Below are positions 1-7,396 of a DNA stretch of 19,430 nucleotides, one piece after another (within the stretch, counting starts at the first letter, position 1; each line of letters starts with the position of its first letter). Under the pieces are notes generated by a model, which did not search any database, was not told the origin of the DNA, and worked only from the letters and a program-made list of their open reading frames with translations. The stretch is from JACZWZ01 sp036478235 (GTDB lineage Bacteria; Actinomycetota; Acidimicrobiia; Spongiisociales; UBA11373), in NCBI GenBank assembly GCA_036478235.1, contig JAZGDZ010000011.1:1-19430 (forward strand), written 5' to 3'. The translations under genes and the position numbers were made by a program.

Positions 1-217
1 GTGCCGCCCGGGCGAGGTCGCGCCGTTCGGGTCGTTCGTGGAGGACCGCACCGACCGCGCCCACTGCATGGGCGAGATCGGCGGGGGGCTGCTCCCAGAA
101 GACGCCGGCCTCCTCGATCGAGAGCAGATCGGCGACCAACTGCTGCGCTGCCGGATCGGGGCGGCGAAGGCGCCACGAGCCGAAGAAGCGGCGGGCGAGG
201 TGGAACAGGCGCCTCAT
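1..217 (-). CDS. N-terminal fragment of an HD-like protein (runs off window)
   Basis: The reading frame opens with ATG at 217 and stays open to the left edge, giving about 72 residues. It starts MRRLFHLARRFFGSW, then has a helical stretch containing EEAGVFWEQ and LAHAVGAVGAVL. The start overlaps the stop of the upstream M50 gene by 4 bp (ATGA), typical of translational coupling, so I regard the frame as real. The layout (basic N-terminus, an 'E..xFWE' segment, a His-containing helix, then DLARAA just before the edge) resembles small actinobacterial HD-domain phosphohydrolases in which a 'LLHDxGK' motif follows. That motif would lie outside the window, so the family call is a guess from the N-terminus only. 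Confidence 0.55.
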   Translation of the reverse strand, partial: MRRLFHLARRFFGSWRLRRPDPAAQQLVADLLSIEEAGVFWEQPPADLAHAVGAVGAVLHERPERRDLARAA

Positions 218-855
218 ACGACGAGCCGCAGGATCCATCTGATCCAGCTTCCCAGGAAGTTGAGGGAGTCCCTGAAGATGAACAGCGCGAAGATGAGGAT
301 CAGGAAGCCGTACTGCGAGATCCGGGCGTAAGCCACCCTCCCCCGGGCCGACAGGACGAGCGGGAGGAGGCGGCTGCCGTCGAGCGGAGGAATCGGCAGC
401 ATGTTGAACACCGCCAAGGCGGCATTGACGACGAGCATGCCCATCAACAGGCGGCTCCAAAGCGAACCGCTCGTCAGAAAGATTACGTCGCCGACCTGGC
501 GGAACGGCCCCAGCCGGCCGACCACAACGGCGAGGAGGAGGTTGGTCGCCGGTCCACCCAGGGCGGTGATCGCCATGCCCCGGGTCGGGTGGGGAAAGCC
601 GCTGGGATTCACCGGCACCGGTTTGGCCCATCCGAAGACGTTCTGGCCGGCCAGCGCAAGCATTCCCGGCAGGATCACCGAACCAAAGGGATCGATGTGC
701 TTGACCGGGTTGAGGGTCAGCCGTCCTGCATCCCGAGCAGTCGTGTCCCCCAGCCTGAGAGCCAGAACGCCGTGGGCCACCTCATGCAGGATGATGGACG
801 GCGCCAGCACCGCGATGAAGAGCAGCGCATCGAGCAGTCCGTTCTCGTGGATCAA
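214..855 (-). CDS. Site-2 protease family (M50) membrane metalloprotease
   Basis: This 213-residue integral membrane protein carries the zinc-binding motif HEVAH (His24, Glu25, His28) in its first membrane segment and the distal NMLPIPPLDG motif (Asp159), which supplies the third zinc ligand in the M50/site-2 protease family. It has about five hydrophobic segments and no PDZ domain, so it belongs to the short M50B-type group rather than RseP/Rip1. Such proteins cleave transmembrane substrates within the bilayer; the substrate is unknown. The start is a TTG, six bases after the dksA-like stop codon, with no clear Shine-Dalgarno sequence, so it is probably translated by coupling. It ends in a 4-bp overlap with the next gene. 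Confidence 0.85.
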   Translation of the reverse strand: MIHENGLLDALLFIAVLAPSIILHEVAHGVLALRLGDTTARDAGRLTLNPVKHIDPFGSVILPGMLALAGQNVFGWAKPVPVNPSGFPHPTRGMAITALGGPATNLLLAVVVGRLGPFRQVGDVIFLTSGSLWSRLLMGMLVVNAALAVFNMLPIPPLDGSRLLPLVLSARGRVAYARISQYGFLILIFALFIFRDSLNFLGSWIRWILRLVV

Positions 856-861
856 CGGGGT

Positions 862-1197
862 CTACTTCGACTTGGCCTTGCAGTCGACGCAGTAGATCGA
901 CTCGGGGCGAAACTCGAGGCGGGCGGTGCCGATTTCCTTACCGCACGTGGAACACGTGCCGTAGGTCCCGTCGGCGATCCGCTCCAGGGCGGTGTCGACA
1001 TCGTTGAGCATCCGCTTCAGCGACTCCACGAGCCCGAGCACCTCCGTGCGCTTGGCCGTGGCGGCGGCGGCATCGGCGAACCCCTCTCCGAAGTCGACGT
1101 CGTCGCGCAGATCTCCGTCCTCGGTGGCACCGAGTTCGGATAGCTGATGCACCAGATTGTCGCGCTCGTCGCGTAGCACCTGTTCGGCATCCAACAT
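862..1197 (-). CDS. DksA/TraR-family C4 zinc-finger protein
   Basis: The product has 111 residues. An N-terminal helical hairpin (about residues 1-75, with acidic residues DDVDFGEGFAD near the turn) is followed by a C4 zinc finger with Cys82, Cys85, Cys103 and Cys106 in the pattern CSTC...CVDC. This is the TraR/DksA architecture. In proteobacteria DksA enters the RNA polymerase secondary channel; whether this actinobacterial member does so is not established here. I chose the ATG at 1197 because GGAG lies 5 nt upstream and the family begins at this point; a longer frame upstream has no family similarity. It lies 29 bp after xerD in the pyrG-xerD gene string. Confidence 0.85.
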   Translation of the reverse strand: MLDAEQVLRDERDNLVHQLSELGATEDGDLRDDVDFGEGFADAAAATAKRTEVLGLVESLKRMLNDVDTALERIADGTYGTCSTCGKEIGTARLEFRPESIYCVDCKAKSK

Positions 1198-1226
1198 CGT
1201 CACTCCCGGGTTGTGGAGCGCTGATC

Positions 1227-2102
1227 TCAGCTTCGGGGATGGGACGTCGCATACACCTCGAGCAGGTGCTGCGGTGAGACCCTTGTATAGATCTGCGTAG
1301 TAGCGATCGTAGCGTGGCCCAGCAGCTCCTGAACGCTTCTCAGATCGGCCCCTCCCTCCACCATATGGGTGGCGGCGCTGTGGCGAAGCACGTGAGGCGA
1401 GATCCGGGCCGCGGGTATCCCGGCTCGCCTCGCCTGCTTCTTGACGATCGTCCACACGCTCTGGCGGCTGAGACGTCCGCCCCTCAGGTTCAGGAACATT
1501 GCTCCTCCGGCCGCCGCGGTGCGGAGGGCGGATCTTTCCGGCAGCCAGCGGCCGATGGATTGGCGGGCGGGCCCACCCAGAGGAACGAGGCGCTGGCGGT
1601 TTCCTTTGCCCGTCAGAAGGACCGTCGCATCGGCGAGATCCACATCCAACTCGCTCACGCCGACCGCCTCGGACACGCGGGCGCCGGTCGAATAGAGGAA
1701 CTCGAGCATCGCCGAGTCCCTGATGCCTCCGCGCGTGGTCAAATCGGGTGACTCGAGTAATGCGACGATCTCGGCAATCGTCAAGGCCTTGGGGAGCGGC
1801 CGCCCGCGGCGAGGGGCATCGAGCAGGGCCGTCGGGTCGGTATCGGCCTCGCCCTCGGCGACGAGGAAGCGGTGCAGGCCGCGTACCGCAGCCACCTTTC
1901 GGGCCACCGTCGATGGCGCCAGCCCGCGCCCAGACAGCGAGGTGACGAACCCGGAGGTGAGTTCACTTTCCGGCCGGCGGCCGGCGAGAAAGCTCAGGTA
2001 CTGGTCCAGGTCGCACCGGTAGGCCGCGATCGTGGTCGGTGCCAGTCCCCGCTCGACGCGGAGAACGTCGAGGTAATCGGCGACTTGCCGGGCCGTGGTC
2101 AT
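1227..2102 (-). CDS. xerD: Site-specific tyrosine recombinase XerD
   Basis: This 291-residue tyrosine recombinase has an N-terminal SAM-like core-binding domain (about residues 1-90) and a C-terminal catalytic domain. All catalytic residues are visible: Arg142 (STGARVSEA), Lys166 (TGKGNRQR), His237 and Arg240 (HVLRH), His263 (LLGHATIATTQ) and the nucleophile Tyr272 (IYTR). With XerC it would resolve chromosome dimers at dif near the FtsK-active septum. XerD rather than XerC is chosen because of its place next to pyrG, as I recall for actinobacteria (Rv1699 pyrG, Rv1701 xerD); sequence alone does not separate the two firmly. The ATG at 2102 begins MTTARQVADYL, the normal family start, 22 bp after the pyrG stop. 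The NUDIX gene usual between pyrG and xerD is absent. Confidence 0.9.
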   Translation of the reverse strand: MTTARQVADYLDVLRVERGLAPTTIAAYRCDLDQYLSFLAGRRPESELTSGFVTSLSGRGLAPSTVARKVAAVRGLHRFLVAEGEADTDPTALLDAPRRGRPLPKALTIAEIVALLESPDLTTRGGIRDSAMLEFLYSTGARVSEAVGVSELDVDLADATVLLTGKGNRQRLVPLGGPARQSIGRWLPERSALRTAAAGGAMFLNLRGGRLSRQSVWTIVKKQARRAGIPAARISPHVLRHSAATHMVEGGADLRSVQELLGHATIATTQIYTRVSPQHLLEVYATSHPRS

Positions 2103-2124
2103 CGGCGTTCCACCGGCCTCTCGG

Positions 2125-3780
2125 TCAGGCTCGCTCGGCGACGCGATCCTCGACGCTGAGCCGGTCGGAGCTTCCGAAGGCCCGGCGCCGCTGCACCGCG
2201 GCCTCGATGAACCCCTTGAAGAGCGGATGCGGGTCATCGGGGCGAGACTTGAATTCCGGGTGGAACTGAGACGCCACGAAGAACGGATGCTCGGGAAGCT
2301 CGATCACCTCTACAAGTTGCTCGTCGGGCGACAGCCCGGCGAGCAGCATGCCGGCCTCCTCGAGATCCTTGCGGTACTTGTTGTTGACCTCGTAGCGGTG
2401 GCGGTGCCGTTCGTAGATCAGCTCTTCGCCGTAGAGGCGCCTGGCATGGGAGCCCTCGGCGAGCCTGGCCGCATACAGGCCGAGCCGCATCGTCCCACCG
2501 AGGTCCTCGACCCCCTGCTGCGAGTCCATCAGATCGATCACCGGGTGAGTGGTCGTCGGATCGAACTCGGCCGAGTTGGCGTCGGCCAACCCGAGCTGCG
2601 ACCTGGCGAACTCGATCACGGCGCATTGCAGCCCGAGACAGAGTCCGAGGAACGGTATCTCCGACTCTCTGGCGAATCGGGCAGCCTGGATCTTTCCTTC
2701 GATGCCGCGGATACCGAAGCCCCCGGGGACGACCACGCCGTCAACGCCCTCGAGCTGGGTGCTCCCGAGCATCCCCTCTATGTCGTCGGAGGCGATCCAC
2801 TTGAGGTCGAGCTTGACGTCGTTGGCAAGGGCGCCGTGGCGAAGAGCCTCCACGACGGAGAGGTAGGCGTCGGGGAGGTCGACGTACTTGCCCACGAGGG
2901 CAATCGTGACTTCCTCGGTCGCCGAATCCATACGCTCCACGAGCGCCCGCCAGCTCTCCAGGTCGGGCGGATTGGGGTCGATCTCGAGCCTCTCACAGAT
3001 GACGTCGTCGAGGCCTCCCTCGTGAAGACCAAGGACGACGGCGTAGATGTTGGTTGCATCGGGCGCGTTGATGACGGCGTGGGCCGGGACGTCGCAGAAG
3101 AGGCTTATCTTGCGGCGCTCGGCATCGTCCACGGGACGGTCGGAACGCACGACGATGGCCTGGGGCGCGATACCCCGGCTGCGCAGCTCGGCCACGCTGT
3201 GCTGTGTCGGCTTCGTCTTCATCTCCCCCGACGGATCCAGATAGGGGACGAGTGTGACGTGGACGAGGACGGCGTTCTCGGGACCGACCTCGTTGCGCAG
3301 CTGGCGAACCGCCTCGAGAAACGGGAGGATCTCGATGTCTCCCACGGTTCCACCGATCTCGGTGATGACCACGTCAACCTCGGTCCGCTCTCCGAGCCGC
3401 CTGATGCGCGACTTGATCTCGTTGGTGATGTGTGGGATCACCTGCACCGTGTCGCCGAGGTAGTCGCCGCGTCGCTCCTTCTGGATGACGGCCGAGTAGA
3501 TCGAACCGGTCGTCACGTTGGAGTCACGCAGCAGGTTCGTCCCTGTGAACCGCTCGTAGTGGCCCAGATCGAGGTCGGTCTCCCCGCCGTCGTCGGTGAC
3601 GAAAACCTCTCCGTGCTGGAAGGGATTCATCGTTCCCGGATCGACGTTGATGTAGGGATCGAGCTTCTGGTTGACGACCCGCAGGCCGCGAGCACGGAGA
3701 ATCCGGCCGAGGGAGGCGGCAGTGATGCCCTTCCCGAGGCTGCTGACGACACCGCCGGTTACGAAGATGTACTTGGTCAT
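2125..3780 (-). CDS. pyrG: CTP synthase
   Basis: The 551-residue product is full length for CTP synthase, which makes CTP from UTP, ATP and glutamine in the cytoplasm. The N-terminal amidoligase domain begins MTKYIFVTGGVVSSLGKG with the P-loop at about residues 9-20, followed by the Mg/CTP-binding stretch around GGETDLDLGHYERF and TEIGGTVGDIE. The C-terminal class I glutamine amidotransferase domain has the nucleophile Cys381 (LGLCLGLQ) and the His507/Glu509 pair (SQFHPEF). The ATG at 3780 has a GAGG upstream and matches the family start exactly. A -10-like TACGGT lies at 3797-3802. It is the first gene of a minus-strand string with xerD, the DksA-like gene and the M50 gene. Confidence 0.98.
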   Translation of the reverse strand: MTKYIFVTGGVVSSLGKGITAASLGRILRARGLRVVNQKLDPYINVDPGTMNPFQHGEVFVTDDGGETDLDLGHYERFTGTNLLRDSNVTTGSIYSAVIQKERRGDYLGDTVQVIPHITNEIKSRIRRLGERTEVDVVITEIGGTVGDIEILPFLEAVRQLRNEVGPENAVLVHVTLVPYLDPSGEMKTKPTQHSVAELRSRGIAPQAIVVRSDRPVDDAERRKISLFCDVPAHAVINAPDATNIYAVVLGLHEGGLDDVICERLEIDPNPPDLESWRALVERMDSATEEVTIALVGKYVDLPDAYLSVVEALRHGALANDVKLDLKWIASDDIEGMLGSTQLEGVDGVVVPGGFGIRGIEGKIQAARFARESEIPFLGLCLGLQCAVIEFARSQLGLADANSAEFDPTTTHPVIDLMDSQQGVEDLGGTMRLGLYAARLAEGSHARRLYGEELIYERHRHRYEVNNKYRKDLEEAGMLLAGLSPDEQLVEVIELPEHPFFVASQFHPEFKSRPDDPHPLFKGFIEAAVQRRRAFGSSDRLSVEDRVAERA

Positions 3781-3796
3781 ATCCCTCGGGATAAAG

Positions 3797-3802
3797 ACCG
3801 TA
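3797..3802 (-). promoter_or_regulatory. Possible -10 element for pyrG
   Basis: On the minus strand TACGGT (TANNNT type) stands 16 nt before the pyrG ATG, which would give a short leader containing the GAGG ribosome-binding site. I see no TTGACA-like -35 at the expected distance. The call is weak and rests on position and the hexamer alone. Confidence 0.25.
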
Positions 3803-3876
3803 GCAGGTCGGCCGGACAGCGCCGGATCACGTGCTTCGGCGACCCGCCGCCGGTGCGATCAACGCCTCGGCGTGGA

Positions 3877-3933
3877 TCATGGCGAGCCGACTCGATCCCC
3901 CCCCAGCTTCTCGACCGAGACCTCGTCAAGCAT
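3877..3933 (-). pseudogene. Short recN-like remnant after nadK
   Basis: An 18-codon frame opens with ATG at 3933, overlapping the nadK stop by 8 nt, and reads MLDEVSVEKLGGDRVGSP before TGA. The first eleven residues resemble the start of RecN (MLxELxVxNLG), the SMC-like DNA-repair ATPase that commonly follows nadK in actinobacteria. Right after the resemblance comes a run of eight G. Dropping one G gives MLDEVSVEKLGGIESA, closer to the usual RecN continuation, but that frame also ends before pyrG. Only 145 bp separate nadK and pyrG, so at most the 5' tip of recN survives. Chance similarity over 11-16 residues is possible. Confidence 0.35.
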
Positions 3934-4756
3934 CGTGCAGGTGAAATTTGCGCTTGACGGCGGCGGCGAAGTGCTGGGGCTGGAGGCGTATCAGCCGGAT
4001 GACCTCAGGCCCCACGGTCACCGAGACGGATTCCCCCGGTTGGAGCAGGCCATGATCGCGGCCGTCGGCGTTGAGCCGCGCAGGTCTCTCCCCGGCTAGC
4101 TGCAGCCGAAGAACGGTCGTGGGGGCGAACACGATGGGCCGCCCGAAGAGGGTGTGGGGGGCCACCGCGGTGACCGTGAGGGCCTCCAAATCCGGGTCGA
4201 TGAGCGGGCCTCCGGCGGAGAACGTGTACGCCGTGGATCCCGTGGGGGTGGCGACGATCACGCCGTCGGCCCGGTACTCGACGAGCTGCTCCGAGTCGGC
4301 AAACACTCCGACTCGGATGATGTGCTGGCTCACGTCCTTCTCCACGACGACGTCATTGAGCGCCGACAGCCGCTCTCCATTCGAGGTCTCGGCCTGAAGG
4401 GTCATTCGTTCGGTGACGGTGTACTTTCCCGATTGCAGCGAGGCGAGGGCGGTGGCTATCTCTTCTGGCTGGATCTCTGCCAGGAAGCCCACGTTGCCGG
4501 CGTGGACCCCCACCACGGGAAGACCCGGTGCTACGGCGCGACGCGCCGCCTCGAGCACAGTCCCGTCGCCTCCGACGGCGACGACGACGTCGGCCGTGAG
4601 CTCATCTCCGTCACGGGGGATGGCTCCGGGAACCCGATCGGCGTCGGCGGCGTCGACCGAGACCTCGATGTCGAGCGACGCCGCCGCGGCGGCCACGGCC
4701 CCGGCGAGATCGGCTGCGACCGAGCGTGAAGGGTGCAGGACCAGGGCGATCTTCAT
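3926..4756 (-). CDS. nadK: NAD kinase
   Basis: This 276-residue protein phosphorylates NAD to NADP. It shows the family's GGDGT motif (residues 62-66), the LND motif with Asn134-Asp135, and the conserved segment DGVIVATPTGSTAY (164-177) that binds NAD. Length and motif spacing match bacterial PpnK/NadK. The ATG at 4756 overlaps the tlyA stop by 4 bp (ATGA), so translation is probably coupled. The order tlyA-nadK is conserved in mycobacteria (Rv1694-Rv1695), where recN follows; here only a possible recN tip follows. Confidence 0.96.
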   Translation of the reverse strand: MKIALVLHPSRSVAADLAGAVAAAAASLDIEVSVDAADADRVPGAIPRDGDELTADVVVAVGGDGTVLEAARRAVAPGLPVVGVHAGNVGFLAEIQPEEIATALASLQSGKYTVTERMTLQAETSNGERLSALNDVVVEKDVSQHIIRVGVFADSEQLVEYRADGVIVATPTGSTAYTFSAGGPLIDPDLEALTVTAVAPHTLFGRPIVFAPTTVLRLQLAGERPARLNADGRDHGLLQPGESVSVTVGPEVIRLIRLQPQHFAAAVKRKFHLHDA

Positions 4757-5532
4757 GAGGCGGCGACACTCGATATCAGTTGGTTCGACACGGTCCGGAC
4801 CCGGCCGAGCACGCCGTGCACGAGGAACTCGCGGTTTCCCTTTGCCCCGGTCAGAGGAGATGCGGTCACGTCGACGACTCCGATCTCGGCGGCCGCCAGG
4901 CCGAGGATGACGCTATGGATGGCGTCGCCATGGTCCATCGGATCGGTGACGACACCCCCGCGGCCGACCCGGTCTCTTCCGACCTCGAATTGCGGCTTCA
5001 CGAGCACAACGTAGTCGGCTCCGGGGTCGCCGACTCTTGCGAGGTTGGCGGCAATGAGCGATACAGAGATGAAGGACACATCGACCACGACGAGTTCGAA
5101 CGGCCCTCCGAGATCATTCGGGTCCACCGTGCGGAAGTTGGTGCGGTCGAAGACGCGAACCCGTGGATCCTGCCGCAAGCGCCAGAGCAGCTGCCCGTAC
5201 CCGACGTCGACGGCGGTGACCGAGGCCGCGCCTCGATCGAGGAGGACGTCCGTGAAGCCTCCCGTTGACGCTCCCACATCGAGAGATGAGCATCCGGTGG
5301 CATCGACCGCAAACACGTCGAGGGCGTGCGCCAGCTTGTCGCCGGCTCGGCTCGCCCAACGCGGCGGGGAATCATCCAGAACGATCGATGCGGTCTCCGC
5401 GACGAGGGTTGAGGCCTTCACGATCGAGGACCCATCGACGGTGATCGAACCCGACCCGATGAGACGTTTGGCGTCGTCGCGCCCGGAGGCGATTCCCCGC
5501 CTGACCAGCTCGGCGTCAAGCCGGCGCCTCAG
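4753..5532 (-). CDS. tlyA: TlyA family rRNA 2'-O-methyltransferase/hemolysin, probable CTG start
   Basis: TlyA methylates 2'-hydroxyls of 16S and 23S rRNA in mycobacteria. The first ATG/GTG/TTG codon in frame is GTG at 5421, but that would remove the whole S4 RNA-binding domain. The frame continues upstream as LDAELVRRGIASGRDDAKRL and then IGSGSITVDGSSIV, a clear S4 domain. CTG at 5532 gives LRRRLDAELVRRG, and AAGGGA lies six nt before it, so I place the start there (259 residues, close to the roughly 268 of M. tuberculosis TlyA). The FtsJ-like Rossmann domain has LDVGASTGGFTDVLLDRG, VVVDVSFIS and VLVKPQFEVG. The gene overlaps the preceding small ORF by 17 nt and nadK by 4 bp. Confidence 0.92.
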   Translation of the reverse strand: MRRRLDAELVRRGIASGRDDAKRLIGSGSITVDGSSIVKASTLVAETASIVLDDSPPRWASRAGDKLAHALDVFAVDATGCSSLDVGASTGGFTDVLLDRGAASVTAVDVGYGQLLWRLRQDPRVRVFDRTNFRTVDPNDLGGPFELVVVDVSFISVSLIAANLARVGDPGADYVVLVKPQFEVGRDRVGRGGVVTDPMDHGDAIHSVILGLAAAEIGVVDVTASPLTGAKGNREFLVHGVLGRVRTVSNQLISSVAAS

Positions 5533-5668
5533 GCGGATTCCCTTCGGGAGAGTGGGACTCGAGATCGTGGGACAAGGCTGCTGCCGCCTCGTCGGCCTTG
5601 TCGGGGGTATCGGCCGGGTCGGCGGTCTCGAGTTCCGAGATCAGATCGTCGATGGGCGTATCATCCAT
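5516..5668 (-). CDS. Small acidic protein upstream of tlyA
   Basis: A 50-residue acidic product begins MDDTPIDDLISELETAD and ends NPPEAPA. It contains no cysteine and no membrane segment. It sits between a HAD phosphatase (beyond the inserted rhomboid) and tlyA, the position held by the small hypothetical Rv1693 in M. tuberculosis. Its 3' end overlaps the S4-coding start of tlyA by 17 nt. Two starts are possible: ATG 5677 (MPVMDDT) or ATG 5668 (MDDT). I prefer 5668 because GATAAT at 5676-5681 would serve as a -10 and place the transcript start at or next to that ATG, and because ATG 5677 lies inside this element. Function unknown. Confidence 0.6.
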   Translation of the reverse strand: MDDTPIDDLISELETADPADTPDKADEAAAALSHDLESHSPEGNPPEAPA

Positions 5669-5674
5669 GACCGG

Positions 5675-5681
5675 CATTATC
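5675..5681. promoter_or_regulatory. Possible divergent -10 elements between the small ORF/tlyA and rhomboid
   Basis: The plus strand reads CATTATC and the minus strand GATAATG. Minus GATAAT (5 of 6 to TATAAT) lies 7 nt before ATG 5668, fitting a leaderless small-ORF transcript. Plus CATTAT (4 of 6) would start a transcript about 20 nt ahead of the rhomboid ATG. No matching -35 was found on either strand. Confidence 0.35.
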
Positions 5682-5708
5682 GTCGGGCCCTGCGACAGGA
5701 CCGCGCCA

Positions 5709-6440
5709 ATGATCCCAATCCGGGATGTCAACCCGACTGCCATACGGCCGCTTCTGACATGGCTCATCGTTGCGGTGAACCTGGTCGTCTACCTGTTCGT
5801 CCAGCCCCAGTCGGGACCCGAAGCGGAGGAGTTCGCCTACCGTCACGCCGCCATCGCCTGTGAACTCACCACCGGCGACGCTCTCGAAGTGTCGGAGATC
5901 AGCACCGGAGTGTGCCGCGAGACGCCGGGGCCATCGGTCGTCTTTCCACAGAAGAACCTCCTCGGCTCGGTGCTCGCCTCGATGTTCCTCCATGCCGGGC
6001 TCGCCCACATCCTGTTCAACATGTGGAGCCTGTGGATCTTCGGCAACAACGTCGAGGAGGCGTTCGGCCACCTCGGGTTCGCCCTGATGTACCTCCTGAG
6101 CGGCGTGGCGGCGACTCTGGGGTTCGTGGTCGTCAACCCGGATCTCACGACTCCGCTCGTTGGTGCCTCGGGGGCCATCGCAGGGGTGATGGGGGCGTAC
6201 GTGGTCCTCTTCCCCCGTCATCAGGTGATGACGCTGATCTTTTTTCGGATCGTGGCGATCCCGGCGGTCTGGTTTCTCGGGATCTGGTTCGTCAGCCAGT
6301 TCGCCATCGGAGCGGACAGCGGGGTGGCCTGGGAGGCCCACGTGGCAGGATTCCTCTTCGGTGTGATGGTGACGCTCCCCTTCCGCCGCCGTCTCCTCGC
6401 CAACACGCTCACCGGGGCCCAGGAGCTGGGGCGCATCTAG
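5709..6440 (+). CDS. Rhomboid family intramembrane serine protease
   Basis: The 243-residue membrane protein has the rhomboid catalytic dyad: Ser154 in GASGAIAG and His211 in EAHVAGFLFG. Supporting conserved features are HAGLAHILFNMWSLWIFG (His95, His100, Asn104) after a first membrane helix (LLTWLIVAVNLVVYLF, residues 15-30). A loop of about 60 residues between TM1 and the next helix includes two cysteines. About six membrane helices are visible. It would cleave transmembrane substrates near the outer face; the substrate is unknown. The ATG at 5709 is chosen because AGGA stands 8 nt upstream and the protein starts just before TM1. It is transcribed away from the tlyA string and converges on the HAD gene. 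Confidence 0.92.
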   Translation: MIPIRDVNPTAIRPLLTWLIVAVNLVVYLFVQPQSGPEAEEFAYRHAAIACELTTGDALEVSEISTGVCRETPGPSVVFPQKNLLGSVLASMFLHAGLAHILFNMWSLWIFGNNVEEAFGHLGFALMYLLSGVAATLGFVVVNPDLTTPLVGASGAIAGVMGAYVVLFPRHQVMTLIFFRIVAIPAVWFLGIWFVSQFAIGADSGVAWEAHVAGFLFGVMVTLPFRRRLLANTLTGAQELGRI

Positions 6441-6601
6441 TGTGCCCTGGCCGGTGACGTTGGTGATGTTGAGGGCGAGGCAGGGGCGGTTCTGGCAAGG
6501 ACACAGGACGAAGGCGCAGTCGTGCACTGCGTCGAGGACGAGGACACAGCCAGCGGCGCCACTGGACGTCCTCAACGCGGCAGACGTTGCCGGTCGGGGC
6601 A
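6441..6601. other. Convergent intergenic gap with Cys-rich minus-strand frame and a hairpin
   Basis: This 161-bp gap separates the 3' ends of the rhomboid and HAD genes. On the minus strand one GC3-rich frame from GTG at 6602 reads CVLVLDAVHDCAFVLCPC followed by QNRPCLALNITNVTG, with five cysteines, and then runs on antisense through the rhomboid gene with no sensible end. A 6-bp inverted repeat with a 5-nt loop (CGCAGT/ACTGCG, 6515-6531) is flanked by direct copies of AGGACACAG at 6498-6506 and 6541-6549. It may be a bidirectional terminator or a fragment of a dispersed element. I cannot assign a gene. Confidence 0.4.
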
Positions 6602-7396
6602 CTAACGATCGAAGAAGGCGACGAGGTCCCCGATGCTGCCGATCGTGGCGTCCGGAGTGAGCTCGCTCGGAACCACCTCCGATCCCGAGGTGACCCCGCT
6701 GAGCGTGAGCACCGAGATCCAGCCGGCCGCCTTGGCGAGCGCGATGTCCGTCTCGGGCCGGTCGCCGATCATCCAGGTGCTTCCCGGCGCCAGCAGCGGC
6801 TCGATCTGGGCGATCATCGGGCGGTGGGGCTTGCCGGCAATCTCGGGGTCTCGCCCGGAGGCGGTCGATACGGCTGCGACGATCGCCCCCGCCCCGGGCA
6901 CCGATCCGCCCGGGACGGGGAAGGTGGCGTCGGTGTTGGTGGCGATGTAGCGCGCCCCGCGGCGGACTGCCGTGGAGGCTCCCTCCAGCTTGTCGTAGGA
7001 GATGCTCCGGTCCAGCCCGACCACGACGGATCGGGCGGCGCTCGAATCCGCTGTCACCGAGTGGCCGGCGCCTTCGATGGTCTCGGCGAGTCCGGTTTCA
7101 CCGACGATGAAGACAGGTTGATCGTCGGGCGTCAGGGATCCGGCGGCGGCGACAGCCGACGTGACGATCGATGCCGGATCGACAGAAAAGCCGGCAACTT
7201 CGGCCAGACGGGCGGCGATCTGAGCAGTCGTCTTGGTGGCGTTGTTGGTCGCAAAGAGGACCCGCGCCCCGCTCGCGCTGATCGCGGTGAGGACCCGGGC
7301 CGACCCGGGTATCGCTCCCGACCCGAGGAAAATCACGCCGTCGAGGTCGAGCACGACATTGCCCGGGAGCGCCAACGAGGCTAGAAACGATTCCAT
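6602..7396 (-). CDS. HAD-superfamily hydrolase, NagD/class IIA type
   Basis: This 264-residue HAD phosphatase has motif I DLDGV (nucleophile Asp17, Asp19), motif II at ATNNAT (residues 49-54), the Lys189 motif (GKPHRP) and motif IV GDRPETD (211-217). The cap between motifs II and III fits the NagD/p-nitrophenyl-phosphatase class. It would dephosphorylate a small phosphometabolite; the substrate is not evident. The homologous position before tlyA in M. tuberculosis is held by the phosphatase Rv1692. ATG 7396 has GGAG 5 nt upstream. That ATG is complementary to, and overlaps, the start codon of the plus-strand DUF1015-like gene; a TTG at 7375 is the next alternative. Confidence 0.9.
   Translation of the reverse strand: MESFLASLALPGNVVLDLDGVIFLGSGAIPGSARVLTAISASGARVLFATNNATKTTAQIAARLAEVAGFSVDPASIVTSAVAAAGSLTPDDQPVFIVGETGLAETIEGAGHSVTADSSAARSVVVGLDRSISYDKLEGASTAVRRGARYIATNTDATFPVPGGSVPGAGAIVAAVSTASGRDPEIAGKPHRPMIAQIEPLLAPGSTWMIGDRPETDIALAKAAGWISVLTLSGVTSGSEVVPSELTPDATIGSIGDLVAFFDR

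Noticed and set aside
2095..3957. Long plus-strand open frame (about 620 codons) opposite pyrG
   Set aside because: It is the antisense shadow of the unmistakable pyrG gene; GC-rich codon bias keeps the opposite frame open, and its translation has no recognisable domain.
5726..5731. Minus-strand TTGACA as a -35 box for the small ORF/tlyA
   Set aside because: It lies 44 bp from the GATAAT hexamer and has no -10-like sequence at 16-18 bp; it is inside the rhomboid coding region.
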